Below are positions 43,259 through 50,997 of a stretch of DNA of 64,000 nt, one piece after another. The position numbers and the translations under genes were made by a program. The stretch is from Streptomyces lavendofoliae. Lineage in GTDB: Bacteria; Actinomycetota; Actinomycetes; Streptomycetales; Streptomycetaceae. Position 1 is the stretch's first letter, and every line of letters begins with the position of its first letter. The notes under the pieces were generated by a model, which worked only from the letters and a program-made list of their open reading frames with translations, was not told the DNA's origin and did not search any database. The stretch lies in the NCBI RefSeq assembly GCF_014649735.1, contig NZ_BMTP01000002.1:1-64000 (forward strand), given 5' to 3'.

Positions 43259-43284
43259 GGGCCTGATCAGGCCATATCAGGCCC
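43259..43284 (+). terminator. Intercistronic hairpin between binding-protein and permease genes
   Basis: GGGCCTGAT (43259-43267) pairs with ATCAGGCCC (43276-43284) around an eight-base loop. In sugar ABC operons such stem-loops often cause partial termination or protect the upstream message. The position, about 90 bases after the lipoprotein gene, fits that role. Confidence 0.5.
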
Positions 43285-43414
43285 GTTGAGGCCCCTGTTG
43301 CGGCCGTTGAGGACCGGGAGGTCGATCGGACTCGGGCAGGTCCGTGCGGCCCGATCCGGTCCGTCGGGGCCTGTCGGACCCGCGCCCTCTCCTTCCGCCC
43401 CGCCACGCCCCTCC

Positions 43415-43450
43415 ACGCCCGTCCCGCACACCACGCCCGTCCCGCACACC
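43415..43450. repeat. 18-bp tandem duplication before the first permease gene
   Basis: ACGCCCGTCCCGCACACC occurs at 43415-43432 and again at 43433-43450, ending 15 bases before the permease GTG. It lies in the untranslated spacer. Confidence 0.95.
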
Positions 43451-43465
43451 ACGAAGGGCCGCACA

Positions 43466-44416
43466 GTGACCCTCACCGCACCGGCAGGAAAGGCGGCCGC
43501 ACGACGGCGCCCGTCCGCGGCGCGCCGCGCATGGCGGACCGTCTCGCCCTACGCGTACCTCGCCCCGTTCTTCACGCTCTTCGCCGCCTTCGGCCTGTTC
43601 CCCCTGCTCTACACCGCGTTCGTCTCGCTCTACCGCGTCGAGCTCCAGACGCCCGGCGACATGGAGTGGCGCGGCTTCGGCAACTACGCGGCCCTGTTCA
43701 CCGACGAGTTCTTCTGGATCTCGCTGCGCAACACCTTCACCATCGGCGTGCTCTCCACCGTCCCGCAGCTGGTGATGGCCCTGGGCCTGGCCCACCTGCT
43801 CAACTACCGGTTGCGCGGCCGGACGTTCTTCCGTACGGCGATGCTGCTCCCCTACGCCACCTCCGTGGCCGCCGCGACGCTGGTCTTCGCCCAGCTCTTC
43901 GGCCGTGACTTCGGACTCGTCAACTACGCGCTGGGGCTGGTCGGCATCGACCCGGTCGACTGGCAGACGAACACGGTCGCCTCGCAGATCGCCGTGTCCA
44001 CGATCGTCATCTGGCGCTGGACCGGCTACAACGCGCTGATCTACCTCGCGGGCATGCAGTCCATCCCGAGCGAGCTGTACGAGGCGGCGGAGATGGACGG
44101 GGCGTCGCGGTGGCGGCAGTTCTTCCACGTCACCCTGCCCGGACTGCGTCCGACGATCGTCTTCACCGCCGTGGTGTCGACCATCGGCGCCACCCAGCTC
44201 TTCGGTGAACCGCTGCTGTTCGAGGGGTCGGTCTCCGGCGGCATCTCGCACCAGTACCAGACGCTCGGGCTCTACATGTACGAGCAGGGCTGGGGCTTCT
44301 TCCACCTCGGCCGCGCCGCCGCCATCGCCTGGGTGATGTTCCTGCTGATCCTGGTGCTGGTCGGGGTCAACGCCCTGATCGTGCGCCGCCGTTCCCGCAA
44401 GGAGGCCGGCCGATGA
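43466..44416 (+). CDS. Sugar ABC transporter permease 1 (MalF-like)
   Basis: A 316-residue membrane protein with six predicted membrane segments; the first is YAYLAPFFTLFAAFGLFPLL. The cytoplasmic EAA loop that contacts the ATPase reads ELYEAAEMDGASRWRQFFHV followed by TLPGLRP. GTG start with GAAGGG upstream; the end overlaps the next permease as ATGA. No ATPase gene is present in the operon, so it probably relies on a shared ATPase such as MsiK encoded elsewhere. Role: import of beta-glucan oligosaccharides bound by the upstream lipoprotein. Confidence 0.93.
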   Translation: MTLTAPAGKAAARRRPSAARRAWRTVSPYAYLAPFFTLFAAFGLFPLLYTAFVSLYRVELQTPGDMEWRGFGNYAALFTDEFFWISLRNTFTIGVLSTVPQLVMALGLAHLLNYRLRGRTFFRTAMLLPYATSVAAATLVFAQLFGRDFGLVNYALGLVGIDPVDWQTNTVASQIAVSTIVIWRWTGYNALIYLAGMQSIPSELYEAAEMDGASRWRQFFHVTLPGLRPTIVFTAVVSTIGATQLFGEPLLFEGSVSGGISHQYQTLGLYMYEQGWGFFHLGRAAAIAWVMFLLILVLVGVNALIVRRRSRKEAGR

Positions 44417-45252
44417 CCGCACGCCGCGCCGGGCGCACCCTGCACGGCGGCAGGGTCGCGTACGCGATCCTCGTCGTCGCCGTCCTGGTGTCCGCCTTCC
44501 CGTTCTACTGGACCGTCGTCGCCGCCAGCCGCTCCAACGCGGACCTGGCGAAGGTCCCGCCGTCCCTCCTGCCCGGGCCCAACCTGATGCGCAACTTCGA
44601 GGCGGTGATGGAGGAGGCGGACATCGGCAAGGCCCTCGTCAACTCCCTGATCGTCTCCGGTTCCATCACCGTCGGTACGGTGCTGTGCTGCACCCTCGCC
44701 GGGTTCGCCTTCGCCAAGCTGCGGTTCCGTGGCCGGGGCGCGCTGCTCGCGGTCACCGTGGGCACCATGATGATCCCGCCGCAGCTGGGCGTGATCCCGC
44801 TGTTCATGCTGATCGCGGAGCTGGAGTGGGTGAACCAGCTCCAGTCGGTGATCCTGCCCGGTCTGGTGTCGGCCTTCGGCGTGTTCTTCATGCGCCAGTT
44901 CCTCGTGCAGGCGCTGCCGGACGAGCTGATCGAGGCGGCGCGGGTGGACGGCGCCTCCTCCGCGAGGATCTTCTGGTCGATCGTGGTGCCGATCGCCCGG
45001 CCGGGTATGGCCGTACTGGGTCTGCTGACGTTCATGGCCGCCTGGAACGACTTCTTCTGGCCGATCGTCGCGCTGTCGTCGCAGAACCCGACCGTGCAGG
45101 TCGCCCTGCGCCAGCTGGGCGGCGGGTACGTCAACGACCAGTCCGTGATCATGGCGGGGACCCTGCTGGGCACGCTTCCCGTGCTGCTGGTGTTCGGCCT
45201 GCTGGGCCGGCAGATCGTGGGCGGCATCATGCAGGGCGCGGTGAAGGGCTGA
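44413..45252 (+). CDS. Sugar ABC transporter permease 2 (MalG-like)
   Basis: A 279-residue inner-membrane partner of the preceding permease. It begins with [20 protein letters not shown], the first membrane segment, and has the EAA loop [20 protein letters not shown] followed by VVPIARPG. The carboxy end [20 protein letters not shown] is the last membrane segment plus the short tail typical of MalG relatives. Start ATG overlaps the previous stop as ATGA. Together with permease 1 it forms the membrane channel of the beta-glucan oligosaccharide importer. Confidence 0.94.
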   Translation: MTARRAGRTLHGGRVAYAILVVAVLVSAFPFYWTVVAASRSNADLAKVPPSLLPGPNLMRNFEAVMEEADIGKALVNSLIVSGSITVGTVLCCTLAGFAFAKLRFRGRGALLAVTVGTMMIPPQLGVIPLFMLIAELEWVNQLQSVILPGLVSAFGVFFMRQFLVQALPDELIEAARVDGASSARIFWSIVVPIARPGMAVLGLLTFMAAWNDFFWPIVALSSQNPTVQVALRQLGGGYVNDQSVIMAGTLLGTLPVLLVFGLLGRQIVGGIMQGAVKG

Positions 45253-45337
45253 CGGCCCCGTCCCCGGTCCCCGTCGTGGCGCGCTTCCCCCGGCCGGGGC
45301 CGTCTCCGTCCGGTGCCGCCGGTGTGCGCTCGCCGCG

Positions 45338-45369
45338 TTCCGTGCTCGTTGTGTTCCGTGCTCGTTGTG
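45338..45369. repeat. 16-bp tandem duplication before the beta-glucosidase gene
   Basis: TTCCGTGCTCGTTGTG occurs at 45338-45353 and 45354-45369, followed by a partial copy. It lies in the 211-base gap between permease 2 and the beta-glucosidase gene. Confidence 0.95.
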
Positions 45370-45463
45370 CTTCGTGGGCGCCACGGCGTCCTGTCCGCTC
45401 CGTCGTTCGTTTCCCCCTCTCCGTTTCGTGGTTCGTCCACTTCGTGTTGGGAGTCTCCCGCCC

Positions 45464-46834
45464 ATGACCGACCTCACCTTCCCGGCCGGCTTCCGCTGGG
45501 GCACGGCCACGGCCGCCTACCAGATCGAAGGCGCCGCCGACGAGGACGGCCGTACGCCGTCCATCTGGGACACCTTCAGCCGTACGCCGGGCAGGGTCCG
45601 CAACGGCGACACCGGTGACATCGCCGCCGACCACTACCACCGGATGGGCGAGGACGTCGCCCTGATGAAGGACCTGGGCGTGACCGACTACCGGTTCTCG
45701 GTGGCATGGCCCCGGGTACAGCCGACCGGGCGGGGCCCGGCCGTACGGAAGGGTCTGGACTTCTACCGGCGGCTCACCGACGAACTGCTGAGCGCGGACA
45801 TCCGGCCGGTCGTCACCCTCTACCACTGGGATCTGCCGCAGGAGCTGGAGGACGCGGGCGGCTGGCCGCACCGGGACACGGCCGACCGGTTCGCCGAGTA
45901 CGCCGGGCTGGTGGCGGACGCCCTGGGCGACCGGGTCACGACCTGGACGACGCTCAACGAGCCGTGGTGCGCGGCGTTCCTGGGGTACGCCTCCGGGGTC
46001 CACGCCCCGGGACGTACCGACGCCGTCGCGTCGCTGCGCGCCGCCCACCACCTGAACCTGGCGCACGGACGCGCCGTCCAGGCACTGCGCGCCGCCCTAC
46101 CGCCGTCGGCGGAGGTCTCGCTGACGCTGAACCTGCACGCGGTGCGGCCCCTGTCGGACTCCGCCGAGGACCGTGACGCCGCCCGGCGGGTCGACGCGCT
46201 GGGCAACCGGATCTTCCTGGACCCGGTGTTCCACGGGCGCCTCCCGGGCGACCTGGTGGAGGACACGGCGGCGCTGACGGACTGGTCCTTCGTCCGCGAC
46301 GGGGACCTGGAGGTGACCGCCGCCCCCCTCGACTCGCTGGGCATCAACTACTACTCGCCCACGGTCGTCGCGGCGGGCAGCTCGCCGGCCCCCTCCCCCT
46401 GGCCGGGTGCCGAGCCGCACGTCCGGTTCGTTCCGGCGCCGGGTCCGCGCACCGCGATGGACTGGCCGGTGGACCCGGACGGCCTGTACGAACTGCTGAC
46501 CCGGCTTCGGGACGAGTTGCCCGAGGTACCGCTGATGGTCACGGAGAACGGCGCGGCGTACGACGACTACGCCGATCCCTCCGGGGAGGTGCACGACCCG
46601 GAGCGCGTCGCCTACCTGCGCGGCCACCTCGCTGCGGTGCACCGGGCGCTCGCCGACGGGGTGGACGTACGGGGCTACTTCCTGTGGTCGCTGCTGGACA
46701 ACTTCGAGTGGGCGTACGGCTACGGCAAGCGGTTCGGCATCGTGCACGTGGACTTCGCGTCGCAGCGCCGTACGCCCAAGGACAGCGCGCGCTGGTACGC
46801 GGACGTCATCGCGCGGGGCGGGCTGCGCGGCTGA
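45464..46834 (+). CDS. Beta-glucosidase, glycoside hydrolase family 1
   Basis: A 456-residue cytoplasmic enzyme with no signal peptide. [20 protein letters not shown] is the family start; [10 protein letters not shown] holds the acid/base Glu166 and [12 protein letters not shown] the nucleophile Glu361. [20 protein letters not shown] is the conserved end block. It should cut imported beta-linked gluco-oligosaccharides to glucose. Placement behind the permeases under the same operator supports beta-1,3 oligosaccharides as substrate. GGGAG lies eight bases before the ATG. The last 29 bases overlap the convergent oxygenase gene. Confidence 0.95.
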   Translation: MTDLTFPAGFRWGTATAAYQIEGAADEDGRTPSIWDTFSRTPGRVRNGDTGDIAADHYHRMGEDVALMKDLGVTDYRFSVAWPRVQPTGRGPAVRKGLDFYRRLTDELLSADIRPVVTLYHWDLPQELEDAGGWPHRDTADRFAEYAGLVADALGDRVTTWTTLNEPWCAAFLGYASGVHAPGRTDAVASLRAAHHLNLAHGRAVQALRAALPPSAEVSLTLNLHAVRPLSDSAEDRDAARRVDALGNRIFLDPVFHGRLPGDLVEDTAALTDWSFVRDGDLEVTAAPLDSLGINYYSPTVVAAGSSPAPSPWPGAEPHVRFVPAPGPRTAMDWPVDPDGLYELLTRLRDELPEVPLMVTENGAAYDDYADPSGEVHDPERVAYLRGHLAAVHRALADGVDVRGYFLWSLLDNFEWAYGYGKRFGIVHVDFASQRRTPKDSARWYADVIARGGLRG

Positions 46835-47732
46835 GCCGTCGCCCCCGCCGCCCCTGCGGATCCCGGTGCTCCCGGTGCTTTCGCTGCTCCCGACGGGCCT
46901 CCCGTGCGATCGGGAGGTAGCGCAGCCGCTCGGGGAGTACCGGGACGACGGCCCGGACGACCCGGCCGAAGCGGCGCAGCGTCCGCTCCTGGGCCTCCGT
47001 CCACTCCAGGCCGATCGCCTCCCGTGCCTCGGGCGGCATCAGCCCGACGGTCAGGAAGCGCCGGAAGCGGGCGAACGGCGGGAGCAGCACCGGCCACAGC
47101 ACCCGCAGCAGGAGGCGCAGCGGCAGGGGTCCACGGTCAAGCGGTGGCAAGGAGGTCGACGCGGCGGCGAGTTCGCGGGCGACGGCGGTGGGCTCGATCT
47201 CGTCGGCGAGGACCTCGCGGTAGTAGGGCCAGAACTCCTCGACGGTCTGCGGCATGTCGCGGTCGTGGATGCCGAGGACACGGCCGACCCGGAGCCACTC
47301 GGCGTACAGCTGCCGCTCCTGGGCCTCGGTGAGGGGGCGGATCAGGTAGCGGGCCGCGTGCTGGTAGACGGGGAAACCGGTCGCGTGGACCCAGGCGTAG
47401 TTCGCGGGAGTGAGGGCGTGGTACCGGCGGCCCCGGGTGTCGGTGCCCCGGATCGTGGCGTGGAGGGCGCGGAGCCGGCGCCCTTCCTCGGCGGCGGCCT
47501 CCCCTCCGTACACCCAGAGCTGGAGCGAGCGCAGGGAGCGCTCGCCGCGGCCCCACGGGTCGGTGCGGAAGACGGAGTGTTCGTCGACGCCGGCGCCGAC
47601 GGCGGGGTGGGCGACCTGGAGGGTGAAGGCGGCCGGGAGCATCAGCAGGCCCCGGATGTCGCCCGCGAGGGTCCAGAGCACTCCTCCGGGTGGGGGCGGT
47701 GCGGGATCGTGTTCGGCGGAGGACGTGCTCAT
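46806..47732 (-). CDS. MpaB/DUF2236 family oxygenase-like protein
   Basis: A 308-residue protein of the latex-clearing/MpaB oxygenase-like family. Family marks are [40 protein letters not shown] and [11 protein letters not shown]; the conserved His and Arg residues in these blocks bind haem or a metal in characterised relatives. There is no signal peptide. TACT-type -10 sequence GATACT is followed by six bases and ATG 47732, suggesting leaderless transcription. The basic carboxy tail ([20 protein letters not shown]) is unusual. The substrate is unknown; mycobacterial and fungal members oxidise isoprenoid or lipid double bonds. Confidence 0.87.
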   Translation of the reverse strand: MSTSSAEHDPAPPPPGGVLWTLAGDIRGLLMLPAAFTLQVAHPAVGAGVDEHSVFRTDPWGRGERSLRSLQLWVYGGEAAAEEGRRLRALHATIRGTDTRGRRYHALTPANYAWVHATGFPVYQHAARYLIRPLTEAQERQLYAEWLRVGRVLGIHDRDMPQTVEEFWPYYREVLADEIEPTAVARELAAASTSLPPLDRGPLPLRLLLRVLWPVLLPPFARFRRFLTVGLMPPEAREAIGLEWTEAQERTLRRFGRVVRAVVPVLPERLRYLPIAREARREQRKHREHRDPQGRRGRRLSRAARPAR

Positions 47733-47874
47733 GGTCCCAGTATCCGCCGCTGAGATGTTCGTGCGGTGGACCGGGGTCCGCAAGGTTCCCTGCACGCGAT
47801 GGCTACCCGAAAGTAACCGTGGCTGCTTTGATGTGCCGCGCGACGTCCGCCCCCCACTTCTCCCGGGAGTTCCC

Positions 47875-48906
47875 GTGCCGCGATCCCCGAAGCGCCCCGC
47901 GCTGTCCGCCGCCCGCTCCACCGCCCTCTCCACCGCCCTCTCCACCGCTGTCTCCACCGTGCTCGCCGCCTGCGCGGTGGCCGGGGCCGCCCCGTCCGCC
48001 TCGGCCGCCCCCACCGGGGTGGCCGGGACGCCGGCGCTGAAGGTGCTGTCGTACAACGCGTTCCTCTTCGACCGGACCCTCTACCCGAACTGGGGACAGG
48101 ACCACCGGGCGAGGGAGATACCCGCGGCGTCCTTCTTCCGCGGTCAGGACGTGGTGGTGCTCCAGGAGGCCTTCGACAACTCCTCCTCCGACGCGCTCAT
48201 GCGCAACGCCGCCGCCCAGTACCCGTATCGGACACCGGTCATGGGCCGCGGGAAGACCGGGTGGGACGCCACCAGCGGCGCGTACTCGGCCACGACGCCG
48301 GAGGACGGCGGTGTCACGGTGCTCAGCAAGTGGCCGATCATCCGCAAGGAGCAGTACGTCTACAAGGACGCGTGCGGTGCGGACTGGTACTCCAACAAGG
48401 GCTTCGTCTACGCCGTGCTGGACGTCAACGGCTCCCGCGTCCATGTGGTCGGCACGCACGCCCAGTCGACCGACCCGGGTTGTGACAGCGGCGAGGCGGC
48501 GCAGACGCGCAGCCGCCAGTTCAGGGCGATGGACGCCTTCCTGGACGCCAAGAACATCCCGGCGTCCGAGCAGGTGCTGGTGGCGGGCGACCTGAACGTG
48601 GACTCCCGCAGCGGCGAGTACGCCACGATGCTGGCCGACGCGGGCCTGGCGGCGGCGGACGCGCGCACGGGCCATCCGTACTCCTTCGACACCGAGGCCA
48701 ACTCGATCGCCTCCGAGCGCTACCCCGACGACCCGCGCGAGGACCTCGACCACGTCCTGCACCGCGCCGGGCACGCCAGGCCGGCCGGCTGGACCAACCA
48801 GGTGGTCAAGGAGCAGAGCACGCCCTGGACGGTGTCGAGCTGGGGCACGCGCTACACGTACACCAACCTGTCCGACCACTATCCGGTGATCGCGTACGCC
48901 GGGTAG
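47875..48906 (+). CDS. Secreted sphingomyelinase C-like phosphodiesterase
   Basis: A 343-residue secreted enzyme of the DNase I-like endonuclease/exonuclease/phosphatase fold, close to bacterial sphingomyelinases. A signal peptide ends near GAAPSASAAP and contains a repeated STAL unit encoded by tandem CTCTCCACCGCC. VLSYNAFLFDRTLYPNWGQD, VVVLQEAFDN (metal Glu), VVGTHAQS, VAGDLNVDS and LSDHYPVIAY (catalytic His) are present. It would hydrolyse sphingomyelin or related phospholipids outside the cell. GTG start with GGGAG upstream. It is divergent from the oxygenase gene. Confidence 0.92.
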   Translation: MPRSPKRPALSAARSTALSTALSTAVSTVLAACAVAGAAPSASAAPTGVAGTPALKVLSYNAFLFDRTLYPNWGQDHRAREIPAASFFRGQDVVVLQEAFDNSSSDALMRNAAAQYPYRTPVMGRGKTGWDATSGAYSATTPEDGGVTVLSKWPIIRKEQYVYKDACGADWYSNKGFVYAVLDVNGSRVHVVGTHAQSTDPGCDSGEAAQTRSRQFRAMDAFLDAKNIPASEQVLVAGDLNVDSRSGEYATMLADAGLAAADARTGHPYSFDTEANSIASERYPDDPREDLDHVLHRAGHARPAGWTNQVVKEQSTPWTVSSWGTRYTYTNLSDHYPVIAYAG

Positions 48907-49101
48907 TCGCAACGCCCGGGGTACGAGGCGGTCCGGCGGCTGCCGGCCGCGGCGGGTGCGGCACCTGCCGGCCGTCACGGCGGCGGTCGCGGCGGAACAC
49001 GCGGTGCCCCGGCCGGCGGGGGCCACGGTCCACGTCGACCACGCGCACCCGGTGGACGGGCACCCGCACGAGGTGCCGGCCCACCACTTCCCGACGGCGG
49101 C
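48907..49101. other. 195-base gap with no recognised gene
   Basis: The gap between the phosphodiesterase and the convergent acetyltransferase gene is GC-rich with several short inverted repeats. A plus-strand His-rich frame (VHVDHAHPVDGHPHE) is visible but has no start, ribosome site or family match. Nothing else is seen. Confidence 0.5.
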
Positions 49102-49887
49102 TCAGGGCTCGTAGACATATGGGGTGGTGGTGGACAGCCTCGTGAAGCCCAGACGGCGGAGGATGGGGCGGCTCAGGTCGGACGCGTCGACCTGGAGGTA
49201 GCGGTAGCCGCGCTCCGACGCGATGCGGGCGCGATGGGCGACCAGGGCGCGGTACACGCCCCGGCCCCGCCACTCCGGTACGGTGCCGCCGCCCCACAGG
49301 CCGGCGAACGCGGTCCCGGGCGGCAGCTCCAGCCGGGCCGAACTCACCGGCCGGTCCCCCGCCATCGCCACGACGGCGGCCACCGTGTCCGGCCGGGCGG
49401 CCAGCCGGTCGAGCACGCGGCGCCGCAGGCCGGCGCTGTCCGTGCCGAAGGCCCGCTCGTGTACCTCCGCCATCAGCGCGACGCCGGCCGCGTCCGTGAC
49501 CGGCCGGATCTCGATGCCCTCGGGCGGCGCTGCGCCGAGCCCGGAGCGGTGGAGGCCGGCGGCCTCGGCGACCATCAGTGCCTCGGCCGGTTCGGGCGTG
49601 AACCCGGCCCTCCGCAGCCGCTCGCCGAGGTCCGCCGGGCCGTCGTGCCCGTACAGCTTCCACTCGAAGGACCGGCCGAGCGAGGTGAAGTGGCGCACCT
49701 GACCGGCGATCGCCTCATCGGCCCGCTCCTCGTCGAGACCGGACCAGAGCACGCCGTTCCACCCGTGGGCGGGGCCGGTCTGCCGCACCACGTCCCCCAC
49801 CCGCTCGACCGTGGAGTCCGGCCCTTCGGGGCGGGCGTCCCACCGCGCCTGCCGGTCGTACAGCGCCAGTACCGTGTGGTGTTCCAT
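49102..49887 (-). CDS. GNAT family acetyltransferase
   Basis: A 261-residue acetyltransferase. A divergent amino-terminal half (HHTVLALYDRQARWDARPEG) is followed by a GNAT fold. The acetyl-CoA loop is GGTVPEWRGRGVYRALVAHR, then RGYRYLQVDASDLSRPILRR and LGF. The ATG at 49887 is preferred to the upstream GTG-type extension because conserved sequence begins at MEHHTV. It resembles GNATs annotated only by fold; the substrate is unknown. It is divergent from the MerR gene, with about 225 bases between. Confidence 0.85.
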   Translation of the reverse strand: MEHHTVLALYDRQARWDARPEGPDSTVERVGDVVRQTGPAHGWNGVLWSGLDEERADEAIAGQVRHFTSLGRSFEWKLYGHDGPADLGERLRRAGFTPEPAEALMVAEAAGLHRSGLGAAPPEGIEIRPVTDAAGVALMAEVHERAFGTDSAGLRRRVLDRLAARPDTVAAVVAMAGDRPVSSARLELPPGTAFAGLWGGGTVPEWRGRGVYRALVAHRARIASERGYRYLQVDASDLSRPILRRLGFTRLSTTTPYVYEP

Positions 49888-50042
49888 GGGGCCAGCCCAG
49901 CAGTGGACACCCGGCCAGGCAACCGGATTCGCCGGAGTCACGCCGGCACTCCCTCCTCACGCGTCGCCGTCGGGCCCCGCGGTCGCCGACGGTCACCGTG
50001 ATCCCCCGGCCGCGGGCGGAGCCGGCGGTGGGAGCGGGTGTC

Positions 50043-50080
50043 TTTCACAGCGATGGTGAGACAGCAATACTGTTGTACAG
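50043..50080 (+). promoter_or_regulatory. Possible MerR-type promoter with 19-base spacer and dyad
   Basis: TTTCAC (50043-50048) and TACTGT (50068-50073) are 19 bases apart, the over-long spacing typical of promoters twisted into action by MerR proteins. CTGT-TGT-ACAG (50070-50080) is a small dyad overlapping the -10 box. Autoregulation of the MerR gene is a reasonable inference. Confidence 0.45.
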
Positions 50081-50112
50081 AACCAGCGCAGACGTCGGAA
50101 GTGAGGCCCCGC

Positions 50113-50886
50113 ATGGCGACCGAGGCGACCCGCGGCGAGGTGACCGGCACCGGGGCGAGCCGCACCGAGGAGCCGCAGCCGACGCTGACCGTCGACGAGC
50201 TGGCCGCCCGGGCGGGCGTCACCGTGCGCACCATCCGGTTCTACGGCACCCGCGGCCTCCTGCCGCCCCCGGTGATCGGGCCGCGCCGGGTGGGGCACTA
50301 CGGGGTGGAGCACCTCTCCCGGCTGGCGCTCATCGAGGAGCTCCAGCACCAGGGCATGACGCTCGCCGCGATCGAACGGTACCTGGAGCAGCTCCCGCCC
50401 GACCTGAGCGCCCACGATCTGGCCATCCACCGGGCCCTGGTGGCGACCTGGGCGCCGGACGCGCCGGAGGAGCTGCCGCGGATCGAGCTGGAGCGGCGGG
50501 CCGGCCGCCCGCTCGGCGACGAGGACCTCGACCGGCTCGCCGCGATGGACGTGCTGGCCCCCGGGGACGCGGACGACACCTTCCGGGTGGACCCCGGGCT
50601 GCTGCGGCTGGGGGTCCGGCTGCTGGACGTGCCCATCGCGCACGAGACCATCCTGGCGTCCCGCACGGTCCTTCTCGAGCACACGCGGGCGGCCGCCCAG
50701 GAGCTCACGCGGCTGTTCCGGGACGAGGTGTGGGGGCCCTACCGGGAGCGCGAGTCGGACCCGGAGCACGTCGCGGCGATGAAGTCGCTGTCCGCCCATA
50801 TGCAGCCGCTGGTGATCCAGGCACTGGTCACGGCGTTCCAGCGGTCGCTCAAGGAGGAGCTGGGGGCCGCGTTCCGCACGGAGTGA
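50113..50886 (+). CDS. MerR family transcriptional regulator
   Basis: A 257-residue regulator. The winged helix-turn-helix is TLTVDELAARAGVTVRTIRF then YGTRGLLPPPV at residues 24-56, followed by a coupling helix (HLSRLALIEELQHQGMTLAA). The long effector region (about 110-257) has no Cys-rich metal site, so it probably senses an organic ligand, perhaps an acyl-CoA. It converges on the beta-oxidation operon, with a terminator between. The operon's promoter carries a related CTGT/ACAG dyad. Regulation of that operon is an inference. ATG is chosen; a ribosome site (GTGAGG) lies seven bases upstream. Confidence 0.9.
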   Translation: MATEATRGEVTGTGASRTEEPQPTLTVDELAARAGVTVRTIRFYGTRGLLPPPVIGPRRVGHYGVEHLSRLALIEELQHQGMTLAAIERYLEQLPPDLSAHDLAIHRALVATWAPDAPEELPRIELERRAGRPLGDEDLDRLAAMDVLAPGDADDTFRVDPGLLRLGVRLLDVPIAHETILASRTVLLEHTRAAAQELTRLFRDEVWGPYRERESDPEHVAAMKSLSAHMQPLVIQALVTAFQRSLKEELGAAFRTE

Positions 50887-50944
50887 GCCGTACGGGGCGC
50901 GCCGTACGGAGCGAGCCGCCGCCGGGCGCGGGCCGGCGGGCCGG

Positions 50945-50982
50945 CACCGGGAGGGCCGCCGTGCCGGCGACGCCTCCCGGTG
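50945..50982. terminator. Terminator between MerR and beta-oxidation genes
   Basis: A perfect 10-bp stem CACCGGGAGG/CCTCCCGGTG with an 18-base loop lies between two converging genes, 16 bases before the FadB-like stop. Confidence 0.7.
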
Positions 50983-50997
50983 ACCCGTCCGGCGGTG

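Noticed and set aside
48907..49101. His-rich plus-strand frame between the phosphodiesterase and acetyltransferase genes, possibly a gene remnant
   Set aside because: It has no start codon, no ribosome site and no recognisable family; composition alone is not enough.
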